Of a DNA stretch of 7,062 bases, positions 1 through 5,681 are shown one piece after another. How positions within the stretch are numbered: the first letter of the stretch is position 1; the number at the start of each line of letters is the position of its first letter. Made by a program: the position numbers and the translations under genes. The notes beneath the pieces were generated by a model. The model had not been told where the DNA came from. It searched no databases and was given only the letters and a program-made list of their open reading frames with translations. This DNA is from Coxiellaceae bacterium UBA6002 (GTDB lineage: Bacteria; Pseudomonadota; Gammaproteobacteria; UBA6002): assembly GCA_002429595.1 (NCBI GenBank), contig DJAM01000123.1, positions 1-7,062 of the forward strand, given 5' to 3'.

Positions 1-17
1 GCCTTCGCGGGAATGAC
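1..17. repeat. Right part of a palindromic intergenic repeat (cut by window edge)
   Basis: Positions 7-17 read GCGGGAATGAC, the right arm of a palindrome whose left arm, GTCATTCCCGC, is visible at 7043-7053 at the other end of the window. The loop would be CTTC (3-6). Short GTCATTCCC/GGGAATGAC palindromes scattered between genes are a familiar repeat class in many proteobacteria (general knowledge; I cannot count copies here). It lies downstream of the pyrG stop and could fold as a hairpin in the pyrG transcript. No U-run follows it within the window, so I do not call it a terminator. Confidence 0.7.
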
Positions 18-37
18 AAGTCTGGGTAATCCTCCTC

Positions 38-1708
38 CTAATTCTCCCCTGCAAGCGGGAGGGGTGAAGTGGAATCATTCTGGCATTTATGCTTATACTC
101 CTTAGCAGCCACAATAAAACTAGTAAACAACGGATGGCCATCGCGCGGAGTGGAGGTAAACTCAGGGTGGAATTGACAGGCTACAAACCAAGGATGGTCT
201 GGCAGTTCAATCATTTCTACTAAGTTATTATCCTCTGAAAGACCGGAAATAATTAGGCCCTGTTCTTGTAATGCCGGTACGTAGTGTTCGTTTACTTCGT
301 AACGGTGGCGGTGGCGTTCGGAGATATGATCGGATTTATAGATTTTGGCAGCTAGCGAATCGGGCTTTAATCGGCAGCCCTGTGCACCTAAACGCATTGT
401 GCCACCAAGATCGGACCCTGTGGTGCGTCGTTCTACTTCTCCGGTTTTGGTTTGCCATTCTGTTACTAGTGCGATGACTGGATGGGGTGTTTTGGGGTTA
501 AACTCGGTGCTATTGGCTTCTTCGAGACCTAGGCGGTGACGGGCGAATTCGATGATGGCGATTTGTAAACCCAAACAAATTCCTAAGTAGGGGATTTTAT
601 ATTCACGCGCATAGCGGGCTGCTAAAATTTTTCCTTCGGAGCCGCGGCGTCCGAAGCCGCCTGGAACTAAAATGGCATCGAGGCCTTTAAGTACTGAAAT
701 ACCTGCTTGTTCTATATCTTCAGCATCGATGTATTTAATCTTAACTTTTGTTGCAGTTTGTATTCCGGCGTGGCACAGGGATTCTATTAATGATTTATAG
801 GAATCATTTAGCTCGGTATATTTACCGACCATACCGATGGTCACTTCAGCTGTTGGATTCTTTATTGAATTTACGACCCACTGCCACTCGCTCAAATCAG
901 ATGGTTTGTCTTGAAGATTAAGTTTTTCGGCGACTAATTCCCCTAGACCTTGTTCGCACAATAATAATGGAATTTCGTAGATGCACTTAGTATCCACCAC
1001 TGAGATAACGCCACGCTGTTCAACGTTGGTAAATAGTGCAATCTTGGCGCGCTCATTTGCTGGTAGTGGACGATCCGATCGACAAACTAGAATATCGGGT
1101 TGAATACCAATTGATCGCAATTCTTTTACGGAATGTTGAGTTGGCTTGGTCTTCATTTCACCAGCGGTAGGAATGAACGGTAAAAGTGTCAAATGAATAA
1201 ACAACGTATTCTGGCTGCCAAGCTCGATTCGCATTTGGCGGATTGCCTCGAGGAATGGCAAGGATTCGATGTCACCGACGGTACCGCCTATTTCTACTAG
1301 AGCAACGTCTACTTCATCTGCGCCCAATTTGATTTTATTTTTAATCTCGTCGGTGATGTGAGGAATAACTTGAACAGTACTACCTAAATATTCCCCCCTC
1401 CGCTCTTTGCGAATGACATCTGCATAAACGGCGCCAGTGGTGAAGTTGTTATATTTGGACATCTGCTTGCGCACAAAGCGCTCGTAATGCCCAAGATCAA
1501 GATCAGTTTCAGCACCGTCAGCGGTGACAAACACTTCACCATGTTGAAACGGGCTCATCGTTCCGGGATCAACGTTAATATAAGGATCAAGCTTAATAAG
1601 CGTTACATTCAAGCCACGCGCTTCGAGAATAGCGCCTAGCGAAGCAGAAGTAATGCCCTTCCCTAAGGAAGAAACAACGCCACCTGTTACAAAGATATAT
1701 TTAGTCAT
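38..1708 (-). CDS. pyrG: CTP synthase (glutamine-hydrolysing)
   Basis: This cytosolic enzyme makes CTP from UTP, ATP and glutamine, the last step of de novo pyrimidine nucleotide synthesis. The N-terminal synthase domain (about 1-265) opens with MTKYIFVTGGVVSSLGKGI, whose P-loop includes K17, followed by KLDPYINVDPGTMSPFQHGE. The C-terminal class I glutamine amidotransferase domain has GICLGLQ with the nucleophile Cys378, and FHPEF with His514 and Glu516 completing the triad. At 556 residues it is about 11 longer than E. coli PyrG (545). The extra C-terminal residues, ending SPLPLAGEN, are encoded by a hairpin repeat at 44-64. I chose the ATG at 1708 because it matches the family start. The frame stays open to an ATG at 1765, but that lies upstream of the likely -10 box. 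The ribosome site is weak (GGA, about 11 bases upstream). The gene is divergent from the MFS gene. The usual partner eno is not seen in this window. Confidence 0.97.
   Translation of the reverse strand: MTKYIFVTGGVVSSLGKGITSASLGAILEARGLNVTLIKLDPYINVDPGTMSPFQHGEVFVTADGAETDLDLGHYERFVRKQMSKYNNFTTGAVYADVIRKERRGEYLGSTVQVIPHITDEIKNKIKLGADEVDVALVEIGGTVGDIESLPFLEAIRQMRIELGSQNTLFIHLTLLPFIPTAGEMKTKPTQHSVKELRSIGIQPDILVCRSDRPLPANERAKIALFTNVEQRGVISVVDTKCIYEIPLLLCEQGLGELVAEKLNLQDKPSDLSEWQWVVNSIKNPTAEVTIGMVGKYTELNDSYKSLIESLCHAGIQTATKVKIKYIDAEDIEQAGISVLKGLDAILVPGGFGRRGSEGKILAARYAREYKIPYLGICLGLQIAIIEFARHRLGLEEANSTEFNPKTPHPVIALVTEWQTKTGEVERRTTGSDLGGTMRLGAQGCRLKPDSLAAKIYKSDHISERHRHRYEVNEHYVPALQEQGLIISGLSEDNNLVEMIELPDHPWFVACQFHPEFTSTPRDGHPLFTSFIVAAKEYKHKCQNDSTSPLPLAGEN
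44..64. repeat. Small GC-rich hairpin repeat overlapping the 3' end of pyrG
   Basis: The plus strand holds CTCCC (44-48) facing GGGAG (57-61), and alternatively CCCCT (46-50) facing AGGGG (60-64), around a GCAAGC centre. This resembles the common proteobacterial element built on CTCCC...GGGAG with a GCAAGC/GCTTGC core, whose translation gives the recurring peptide SPLPLAGE. It supplies the last codons of pyrG before the TAG at 38-40. As RNA it could form a short hairpin at the pyrG stop, but no U-tract follows, so a terminator role is unproven. Confidence 0.6.
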
Positions 1709-1720
1709 TGGGGAATATTT

Positions 1721-1748
1721 CCGGTGTATTTTTTTATAAAAACCGGGG
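1721..1748 (-). promoter_or_regulatory. Candidate CTP-sensing leader hairpin of pyrG
   Basis: Read as RNA on the minus strand, the leader begins with CCCCGG (1748-1743) and carries a second CCGG at 1724-1721, next to the weak ribosome-binding GGA. CCGGU can pair with ACCGG, and a U-run and A-run between them can extend the stem. In E. coli and Salmonella pyrC and pyrD, transcription starts at C or at a later G depending on the CTP/GTP ratio. Only the longer, C-started RNA folds a hairpin that hides the ribosome site (established). The geometry here is very similar, but function is inferred. Confidence 0.4.
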
Positions 1749-1752
1749 TTTG

Positions 1753-1780
1753 ATTGTAACAGCACAGAAAAGATTCACAA
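1753..1780 (-). promoter_or_regulatory. Probable sigma70 promoter of pyrG
   Basis: On the minus strand TTGTGA (1780-1775) and TACAAT (1758-1753) are separated by 16 bases. This is a good -35/-10 pair (4/6 and 5/6 matches to TTGACA/TATAAT). The start of transcription is expected 5-9 bases beyond the -10, that is at about 1748-1744, where the strand reads CCCCG. This gives a leader of roughly 37-40 bases. Its location between the hexamer array and pyrG, and its exclusion of the upstream ATG at 1765, fit the chosen pyrG start. It is a prediction from consensus only. Confidence 0.6.
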
Positions 1781-1790
1781 CCCATATTTC

Positions 1791-1844
1791 GTTCCCGATG
1801 CCGATGCCGTTCCCGATCCCGTTCCCGTTCCCGTTCCTCTTCCC
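1791..1844. repeat. Hexamer tandem array, left arm (GTTCCC type)
   Basis: Nine consecutive hexamers run from 1791: GTTCCC, GATGCC twice, GTTCCC, GATCCC, GTTCCC twice, GTTCCT, CTTCCC. Read on the minus strand this is a GGGAAC array that points toward the pyrG promoter, whose -35 starts 10 bases away. The part at 1809-1844 is the inverted partner of the array at 1911-1946 (33 of 36 positions complementary). Positions 1812-1832 contain four C3 tracts spaced by 3 bases, a strict G-quadruplex pattern on the minus strand. Confidence 0.9.
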
Positions 1845-1885
1845 GTATCTAATAGACCACACGATAGAAGCTTGCCACCTGAACA

Positions 1886-1910
1886 GAATCATTTGTGGCC
1901 TGTATGATTC
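1886..1910. repeat. Short inverted repeat in the loop between hexamer arms
   Basis: GAATCAT (1886-1892) and ATGATTC (1904-1910) are perfect 7-base inverted arms around 11 bases (TTGTGGCCTGT). The right arm touches the first GGGAAC hexamer. It could fold as a small side hairpin or be a two-fold protein-binding site. The rest of the loop (1850-1885) shows nothing I recognise. Confidence 0.45.
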
Positions 1911-1946
1911 GGGAACGGGAACGGGAACAGGAACGGGATCGGGAAC
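1911..1946. repeat. Hexamer tandem array, right arm (GGGAAC type)
   Basis: Six consecutive hexamers: GGGAAC three times, AGGAAC, GGGATC, GGGAAC. It is the inverted partner of 1809-1844, and both arms share the same GGGATC variant at the matching place, which suggests one arm was copied from the other or both are kept paired. Pairing can extend inward through 1845-1849 with 1906-1910 (one mismatch), giving about 41 base pairs with four mismatches around a 56-base loop. It lies 20 bases upstream of the likely -35 box of the MFS gene. Confidence 0.9.
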
Positions 1947-1966
1947 GATTAAAGAAATGATGAAAC

Positions 1967-1996
1967 TTGGTCCTAGTCGAAAAATAGTGGCATAAT
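1967..1996 (+). promoter_or_regulatory. Probable promoter of the MFS-miaB-ybeZYX unit
   Basis: TTGGTC (1967-1972) and CATAAT (1991-1996) are separated by 18 bases. The -10 is strong (5/6) and the -35 modest (3/6). The start would be near 2002-2004, about 25 bases before the MFS ATG. No other equally good pair lies between the hexamer array and the gene. It is a consensus-based prediction. Confidence 0.5.
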
Positions 1997-2004
1997 ACTT
2001 AGCT

Positions 2005-2014
2005 TTGCTAGCAA
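2005..2014. promoter_or_regulatory. Perfect 10-base palindrome at the predicted MFS transcription start
   Basis: TTGCTAGCAA is a perfect palindrome that falls at about +1 to +12 of the predicted transcript. That is a usual place for a repressor operator. The family of any binding protein cannot be told from 10 bases, and a chance occurrence is possible. Confidence 0.3.
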
Positions 2015-2027
2015 TAAAGACAAATTC

Positions 2028-3320
2028 ATGAAAACTGACACAATCTCCCCATTCGATCGTGGTGATAGCCAACGTGGCGGTATAATGCCTTGGATCATGT
2101 GGACTCTAGGCGCTCTCTTCTACTGCTACGAGTTCGCTATTCAAGTCTCTCCTAGTGTAATGACCAACGAGATTATGAAAGCATTCTCAGTCAATGCTTC
2201 GCAGCTGGGTATTTTAAGTGGCTTTTATCTTTATGCGTACACCTTGATGCAAATTCCGGTGGGTATTTTGCTGGACAAATTTGGTCCTCGGCGATTGTTA
2301 ACATTCGCTACTATTTGTTGTGCCATAGGTTCGCTTCTATTTGGTTATGCGCCAGTATTTTCAGTGGCTGCAATCGGCCGCTTTTTAATTGGTATCGGTT
2401 CTTCATTTGCTGCGGTCAGTTGTATGCATCTTGCCGCAACCTGGTTGCCATTAAGATTATTTGCCCTGATGACCGGCCTCATGGTGACCATTGGAATGCT
2501 AGGTGCTGTCTTTGGCGAAGCGCCGCTCTCGATGTTAAACAATTATCTTGGGTGGCGACAAACGCTCATTATGTTTGGATATATTGGCTTAGCGCTATCT
2601 TTAGTTATCTGGCTGATAATTCGAGATCGGGTGTTCCCACACAAGCATCGCACCTTAAAGCATGGCGGATTCCTAGCGGGTATCAAGCACGTGTTAAAGA
2701 ACAAACAAATTTGGGTAACGTCGATTTACGGTGGACTCATGTATCTGCCAACTCCAGCCTTTGCAGGTTTGTGGGGCGTGCCGTTCTTAGTGACTTTCTA
2801 TAAATTACCCCGCACAACAGCGGCATTTTTTATCTCATTTATTTTTATCGGTTGGATATTTGGATCACCATTGTTTGGCATTATTTCAGATCGAATTGGA
2901 CGACGAAAACCACCAATGCTAATAGGTACTATTGGTGCTCTCACCAGTATTTTATTGATTTTATATCTACCCAACTTACCACTAACCGTGATGGGGCTAT
3001 TACTCTTTACCTTTGGCTTCTTCTCGAGCGGATTTTTACCTGCATTTTCAATTGCGCGAGAAATAAATCCGCCAGAAACTAATGCAACTGCCTTAGGGTT
3101 TGTGAATACCCTAAACAGCCTTGGCGCTGCTCTAGCTCAGCCGTTCATCGGTTTGTTGTTAGATTTACACTGGCAAGGTCAGATGACAGATGGTGTTAGG
3201 CAATATTCGGTTGCAAATTATCACTTTGCGTTATTGACTATACCAATTGGTATTGCAATTTCCTTGCTCATTCTACCATTTATTAGAGAAACCTACTGCA
3301 AACCAGTGAGCCAGTCATGA
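2028..3320 (+). CDS. Major facilitator superfamily (MFS) transporter, substrate unknown
   Basis: This inner-membrane secondary carrier has 430 residues and about 12 predicted membrane segments: roughly 22-200 for the first six, a polar loop at about 199-226 (with RDRVFPHKHR), then six more to about 425. The family signature GILLDKFGPRR sits at 79-89 between segments 2 and 3. Its degenerate copy GIISDRIGRR is at 284-293 between segments 8 and 9. GRFLIGIG (117-124) and the glycine-rich GLMVTIGMLGAVFGEAP (150-166) match MFS motifs B and C. The early YEF...VSPSVM (34-45) and FAGLWGVPFL (245-254) recall carriers that are abundant in Legionellales, from memory. The start is the ATG at 2028 with a poor ribosome site (AAAGA); Met20 at 2085 is an alternative. 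The TGA overlaps the miaB ATG, so it is probably co-transcribed and translationally coupled with miaB. The substrate cannot be inferred. Confidence 0.9.
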   Translation: MKTDTISPFDRGDSQRGGIMPWIMWTLGALFYCYEFAIQVSPSVMTNEIMKAFSVNASQLGILSGFYLYAYTLMQIPVGILLDKFGPRRLLTFATICCAIGSLLFGYAPVFSVAAIGRFLIGIGSSFAAVSCMHLAATWLPLRLFALMTGLMVTIGMLGAVFGEAPLSMLNNYLGWRQTLIMFGYIGLALSLVIWLIIRDRVFPHKHRTLKHGGFLAGIKHVLKNKQIWVTSIYGGLMYLPTPAFAGLWGVPFLVTFYKLPRTTAAFFISFIFIGWIFGSPLFGIISDRIGRRKPPMLIGTIGALTSILLILYLPNLPLTVMGLLLFTFGFFSSGFLPAFSIAREINPPETNATALGFVNTLNSLGAALAQPFIGLLLDLHWQGQMTDGVRQYSVANYHFALLTIPIGIAISLLILPFIRETYCKPVSQS

Positions 3321-4651
3321 CCAGCAAGAAGCTTTTTATTAAAACCCACGGCTGTCAGATGAATGAATATGATTCGTCTAAAATGGCGGACGTCTTGAAT
3401 AACGCTTATCAAATGGAAGTCACGACAGCACCTGAAGATGCCGACGTGATTTTGATCAATACTTGTTCTATTCGCGAAAAAGCCGAAGACAAGATGCGCT
3501 CTGAACTTGGGCGTTATTATAAAATTAAGAAAAAACGTCCTGATACGATCATCGGTGTGGGTGGCTGCGTCGCGAGTCAAGAAGGTGAAGCCATTTTGAA
3601 AATTGCGCCATATGTCGATCTAGTCTTTGGACCGCAAACACTGCATCGGCTTCCAGAAATGATTGATCAAGCGCGAAGCAGTCGAAAATCGGTGGTCGAT
3701 ATTTCGTTTCCCGAAATTGAAAAATTCGATAACTTACCCACCCCCAAGGCGGAAGGCCCTAGTGCCTATGTCTCTATTATGGAAGGCTGTAGCAAATACT
3801 GCAGTTATTGCATCGTTCCTTACACTCGTGGCGAAGAAATTAGCAGACCGTTTGACGATGTGATCTGTGAAGTAGCCGCTTTAGCTGATCAAGGCGTGCG
3901 GGAGATTCATTTATTAGGTCAAAATGTGAATGATTATCGCGGCCTAATGCACAACGGCGAGATTGCAGATTTAGCATTGTTAATCCACTATGTTGCAGCA
4001 ATTGATAATGTGGCCAGGATAAGATTTACTACTTCCCATCCGTCAGCCTTCTCAGACAATCTAATAGCGGCCTTCGCAGAAGAACCCAAATTAGCAAATC
4101 ATTTACACTTACCGATACAAAGTGGCTCCGATAGAATTTTGGCAGCAATGAAACGCAATTATACGGTTTTAGAGTATAAGGCAAAAATTCGTAAATTACG
4201 GCAAGTCAGACCAGATATCAGCATTTCTTCCGACTTCATTGTAGGTTTTCCCGGTGAAACGGATGTTGATTTTCAAAACACCATGAATCTAATTCACGAG
4301 ATTGGCTTCGATCATTCCTATAGCTTTATATATAGTAAGCGCCCTGGAACACCTGCAGCCTCGCTGCCAGATGACGTAAGTCCCGACATCAAGAAAGAAC
4401 GCCTTGCGATTTTACAAAATCGGATAAACGTCAACGAGGCCAATATTAGTCAGCACATGGTGGGTTCAATCCAAACTATTTTGGTAACAGGACCTTCCAA
4501 AAAAGATCCTGCTGTTTTATCTGGCCGTACAGAAAATAACCGGGTTGTGAATTTTAAAGCGGCAAGTGATCTGGTCGGACAGTTGATTAATGTTAAAATT
4601 ACAGAGGCCCTGCCAAATTCGTTACGAGCGGAGCTTATTAAAGATAATTAG
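3317..4651 (+). CDS. miaB: tRNA-2-methylthio-N6-dimethylallyladenosine synthase (MiaB)
   Basis: This is a radical-SAM methylthiotransferase that adds the 2-methylthio group to i6A37 next to the anticodon of tRNAs reading UNN codons, improving decoding. The N-terminal UPF0004 domain carries the auxiliary 4Fe-4S ligands Cys13 (THGCQMNEYDS), Cys50 (NTCSIREKAE) and Cys84 (GGCVASQEG). The radical-SAM cluster motif CSKYCSYC gives Cys158, Cys162 and Cys165. A TRAM RNA-binding domain fills about 382-440. At 444 residues it is somewhat shorter than E. coli MiaB (474), with all six cysteines present. The start ATG at 3317 overlaps the MFS stop as ATGA, and it matches the family start. Only a weak GTGAG lies upstream, which supports translational coupling. 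The standard partner ybeZ follows after 61 bases. Confidence 0.97.
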   Translation: MTSKKLFIKTHGCQMNEYDSSKMADVLNNAYQMEVTTAPEDADVILINTCSIREKAEDKMRSELGRYYKIKKKRPDTIIGVGGCVASQEGEAILKIAPYVDLVFGPQTLHRLPEMIDQARSSRKSVVDISFPEIEKFDNLPTPKAEGPSAYVSIMEGCSKYCSYCIVPYTRGEEISRPFDDVICEVAALADQGVREIHLLGQNVNDYRGLMHNGEIADLALLIHYVAAIDNVARIRFTTSHPSAFSDNLIAAFAEEPKLANHLHLPIQSGSDRILAAMKRNYTVLEYKAKIRKLRQVRPDISISSDFIVGFPGETDVDFQNTMNLIHEIGFDHSYSFIYSKRPGTPAASLPDDVSPDIKKERLAILQNRINVNEANISQHMVGSIQTILVTGPSKKDPAVLSGRTENNRVVNFKAASDLVGQLINVKITEALPNSLRAELIKDN

Positions 4652-4699
4652 TAGCTTATATGCTATTCTAATAGATATCAGGAACCCAATCCTGCAATT

Positions 4700-4712
4700 A
4701 AAGGTTTACCGA
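4700..4712 (+). promoter_or_regulatory. Ribosome-binding site deciding a TTG start for ybeZ
   Basis: AAAGG (4700-4704) lies 8 bases before a TTG at 4713. The in-frame ATG at 4749 has only AAAG at a similar distance. The first residues after the TTG (LNKSPDLNKVTLMP) align in length and partly in sequence with the start of E. coli YbeZ, where ITLEP corresponds to VTLMP. Confidence 0.55.
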
Positions 4713-5681
4713 TTGAACAAATCACCCGATCTAAACAAAGTTACGTTGATGCCTTTTGACAATCGACGCCTCGCAGATCTTTGTGGCCAATTCGACGAGC
4801 ATATTAGACAAATTGAAAGCTTTTTAGGTGTAGAGATTAATAATCGTGGCAATGTTTTTCAAATCCTTGGACCTACAAGCTCTATCCAGACAGCTAGTGA
4901 AGTCTTAGAAAAGCTTTACCAAGAGACTGAGCAAAAAGATAACATTACAGCGACTCAGATTTATCTTTTACTCCAAACTGTCTCCAATGAGGCTGAGCGT
5001 CGTAAATCAAAATTGGATTTTGATAAAGCGACTATTAAAACCAAACAAATGCACATTATCCCGCGCAGCCCGAATCAGTATTATTATCTGAAAAATATCC
5101 TGGATCATGATATTAATTTCGGCATTGGCCCTTCTGGTACAGGCAAGACCTATTTAGCTGTTGCGTGTGCCGTTGCTGCTTTAGAAAAAGGCGAAGTGAA
5201 ACGAATTGTCCTGGTCAGACCTGCGGTTGAAGCGGGAGAAAAATTAGGATTTTTGCCAGGCGATTTAGCTCAAAAAGTGGATCCTTACCTAAGACCACTC
5301 TATGATGCGCTTTATGAAATGATGGGCATCGAAACCGTCAATCGACTCATTGAAAAAAACATTATTGAAGTAGCTCCCTTGGCCTATATGCGCGGCCGTA
5401 CTTTGAATGATGCGTTTATCATCTTAGATGAAAGCCAAAATACCACGAAAGAACAAATGAAAATGTTCTTAACACGGATCGGTTTTGGCTCAAAAGCAGT
5501 GGTAACAGGCGATATTACTCAAATCGACTTACCAAAAAATACGTATTCCGGTTTGCGTCATGTCATCACTGTTTTAAAAGATATTGGCGAAATCACATTC
5601 ACTTTTTTCCAAGCACAAGATGTCGTGCGACATCCACTTGTTCAAGAAATTGTTAAAGCATATGACAGCCACGAGCGTTAA
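4713..5681 (+). CDS. ybeZ: PhoH-like ATPase YbeZ
   Basis: This is a cytosolic PhoH-family P-loop ATPase. The family partners with the rRNA-processing protein YbeY, and an RNA-remodelling role is proposed but not settled. From the TTG start it has 322 residues (E. coli 346). An N-terminal KH-like segment (about 20-75, with FLGVEINNRGN) is followed by a linker, then the ATPase domain: Walker A GPSGTGKT at 139-146, the family stretch RPAVEAGEKLGFLPGD from 169, Walker B FIILDESQN at about 235-243, and VTGDITQIDLP further on. I prefer TTG 4713 because of its ribosome site and the match to the E. coli N-terminus. Met at 4749 (310 residues) is the conservative alternative. The frame is also open back to 4590 inside miaB, with a sequence unlike the family. 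It overlaps ybeY by 20 bases, suggesting coupled translation. Confidence 0.93.
   Translation: MNKSPDLNKVTLMPFDNRRLADLCGQFDEHIRQIESFLGVEINNRGNVFQILGPTSSIQTASEVLEKLYQETEQKDNITATQIYLLLQTVSNEAERRKSKLDFDKATIKTKQMHIIPRSPNQYYYLKNILDHDINFGIGPSGTGKTYLAVACAVAALEKGEVKRIVLVRPAVEAGEKLGFLPGDLAQKVDPYLRPLYDALYEMMGIETVNRLIEKNIIEVAPLAYMRGRTLNDAFIILDESQNTTKEQMKMFLTRIGFGSKAVVTGDITQIDLPKNTYSGLRHVITVLKDIGEITFTFFQAQDVVRHPLVQEIVKAYDSHER

Noticed and set aside
44..64. Rho-independent terminator for pyrG
   Set aside because: A hairpin is possible but no U-run follows in the minus-strand transcript; the bases after it are AATTAGGAGGAGG.
1709..1765. 19-residue N-terminal extension of PyrG from the ATG at 1765
   Set aside because: It lies upstream of the predicted -10 and is absent from the family, whose members begin at the equivalent of MTKYIFVTGG.
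1791..1946. Transposon-like element bounded by inverted repeats
   Set aside because: The arms are simple hexamer arrays rather than defined terminal repeats, no flanking target duplication is visible, and the interior codes for nothing.
1791..1946. CRISPR-like array
   Set aside because: The repeats are contiguous hexamers without spacers, and no cas gene is present.
1708..1995. Open frame on the plus strand through the divergent region
   Set aside because: The frame is open only because hexamer repeats contain no stops; the translation is Pro-Phe/Pro-Met and Gly-Thr runs. It also covers promoter-like sites.
1734..2072. Open frame on the minus strand with GNGIGNG and PVPVPV runs
   Set aside because: Low-complexity product of the same hexamer arrays. 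It overlaps both predicted promoters and the MFS start and has no convincing start site.
2081..2086. Perfect TATAAT inside the start of the MFS gene
   Set aside because: No reasonable -35 is found 15-19 bases upstream, and a transcript from here would miss both candidate start codons.
4661..4669. TGCTATTCT as an extended -10 promoter for ybeZ after miaB
   Set aside because: Only a 4/6 match to the -10 consensus with no supporting -35. Co-transcription with miaB explains the gene sufficiently.
4590..4712. Extension of ybeZ upstream into miaB
   Set aside because: The sequence does not resemble the family, overlaps miaB in another frame, and a well-placed ribosome site occurs later at 4700-4704.
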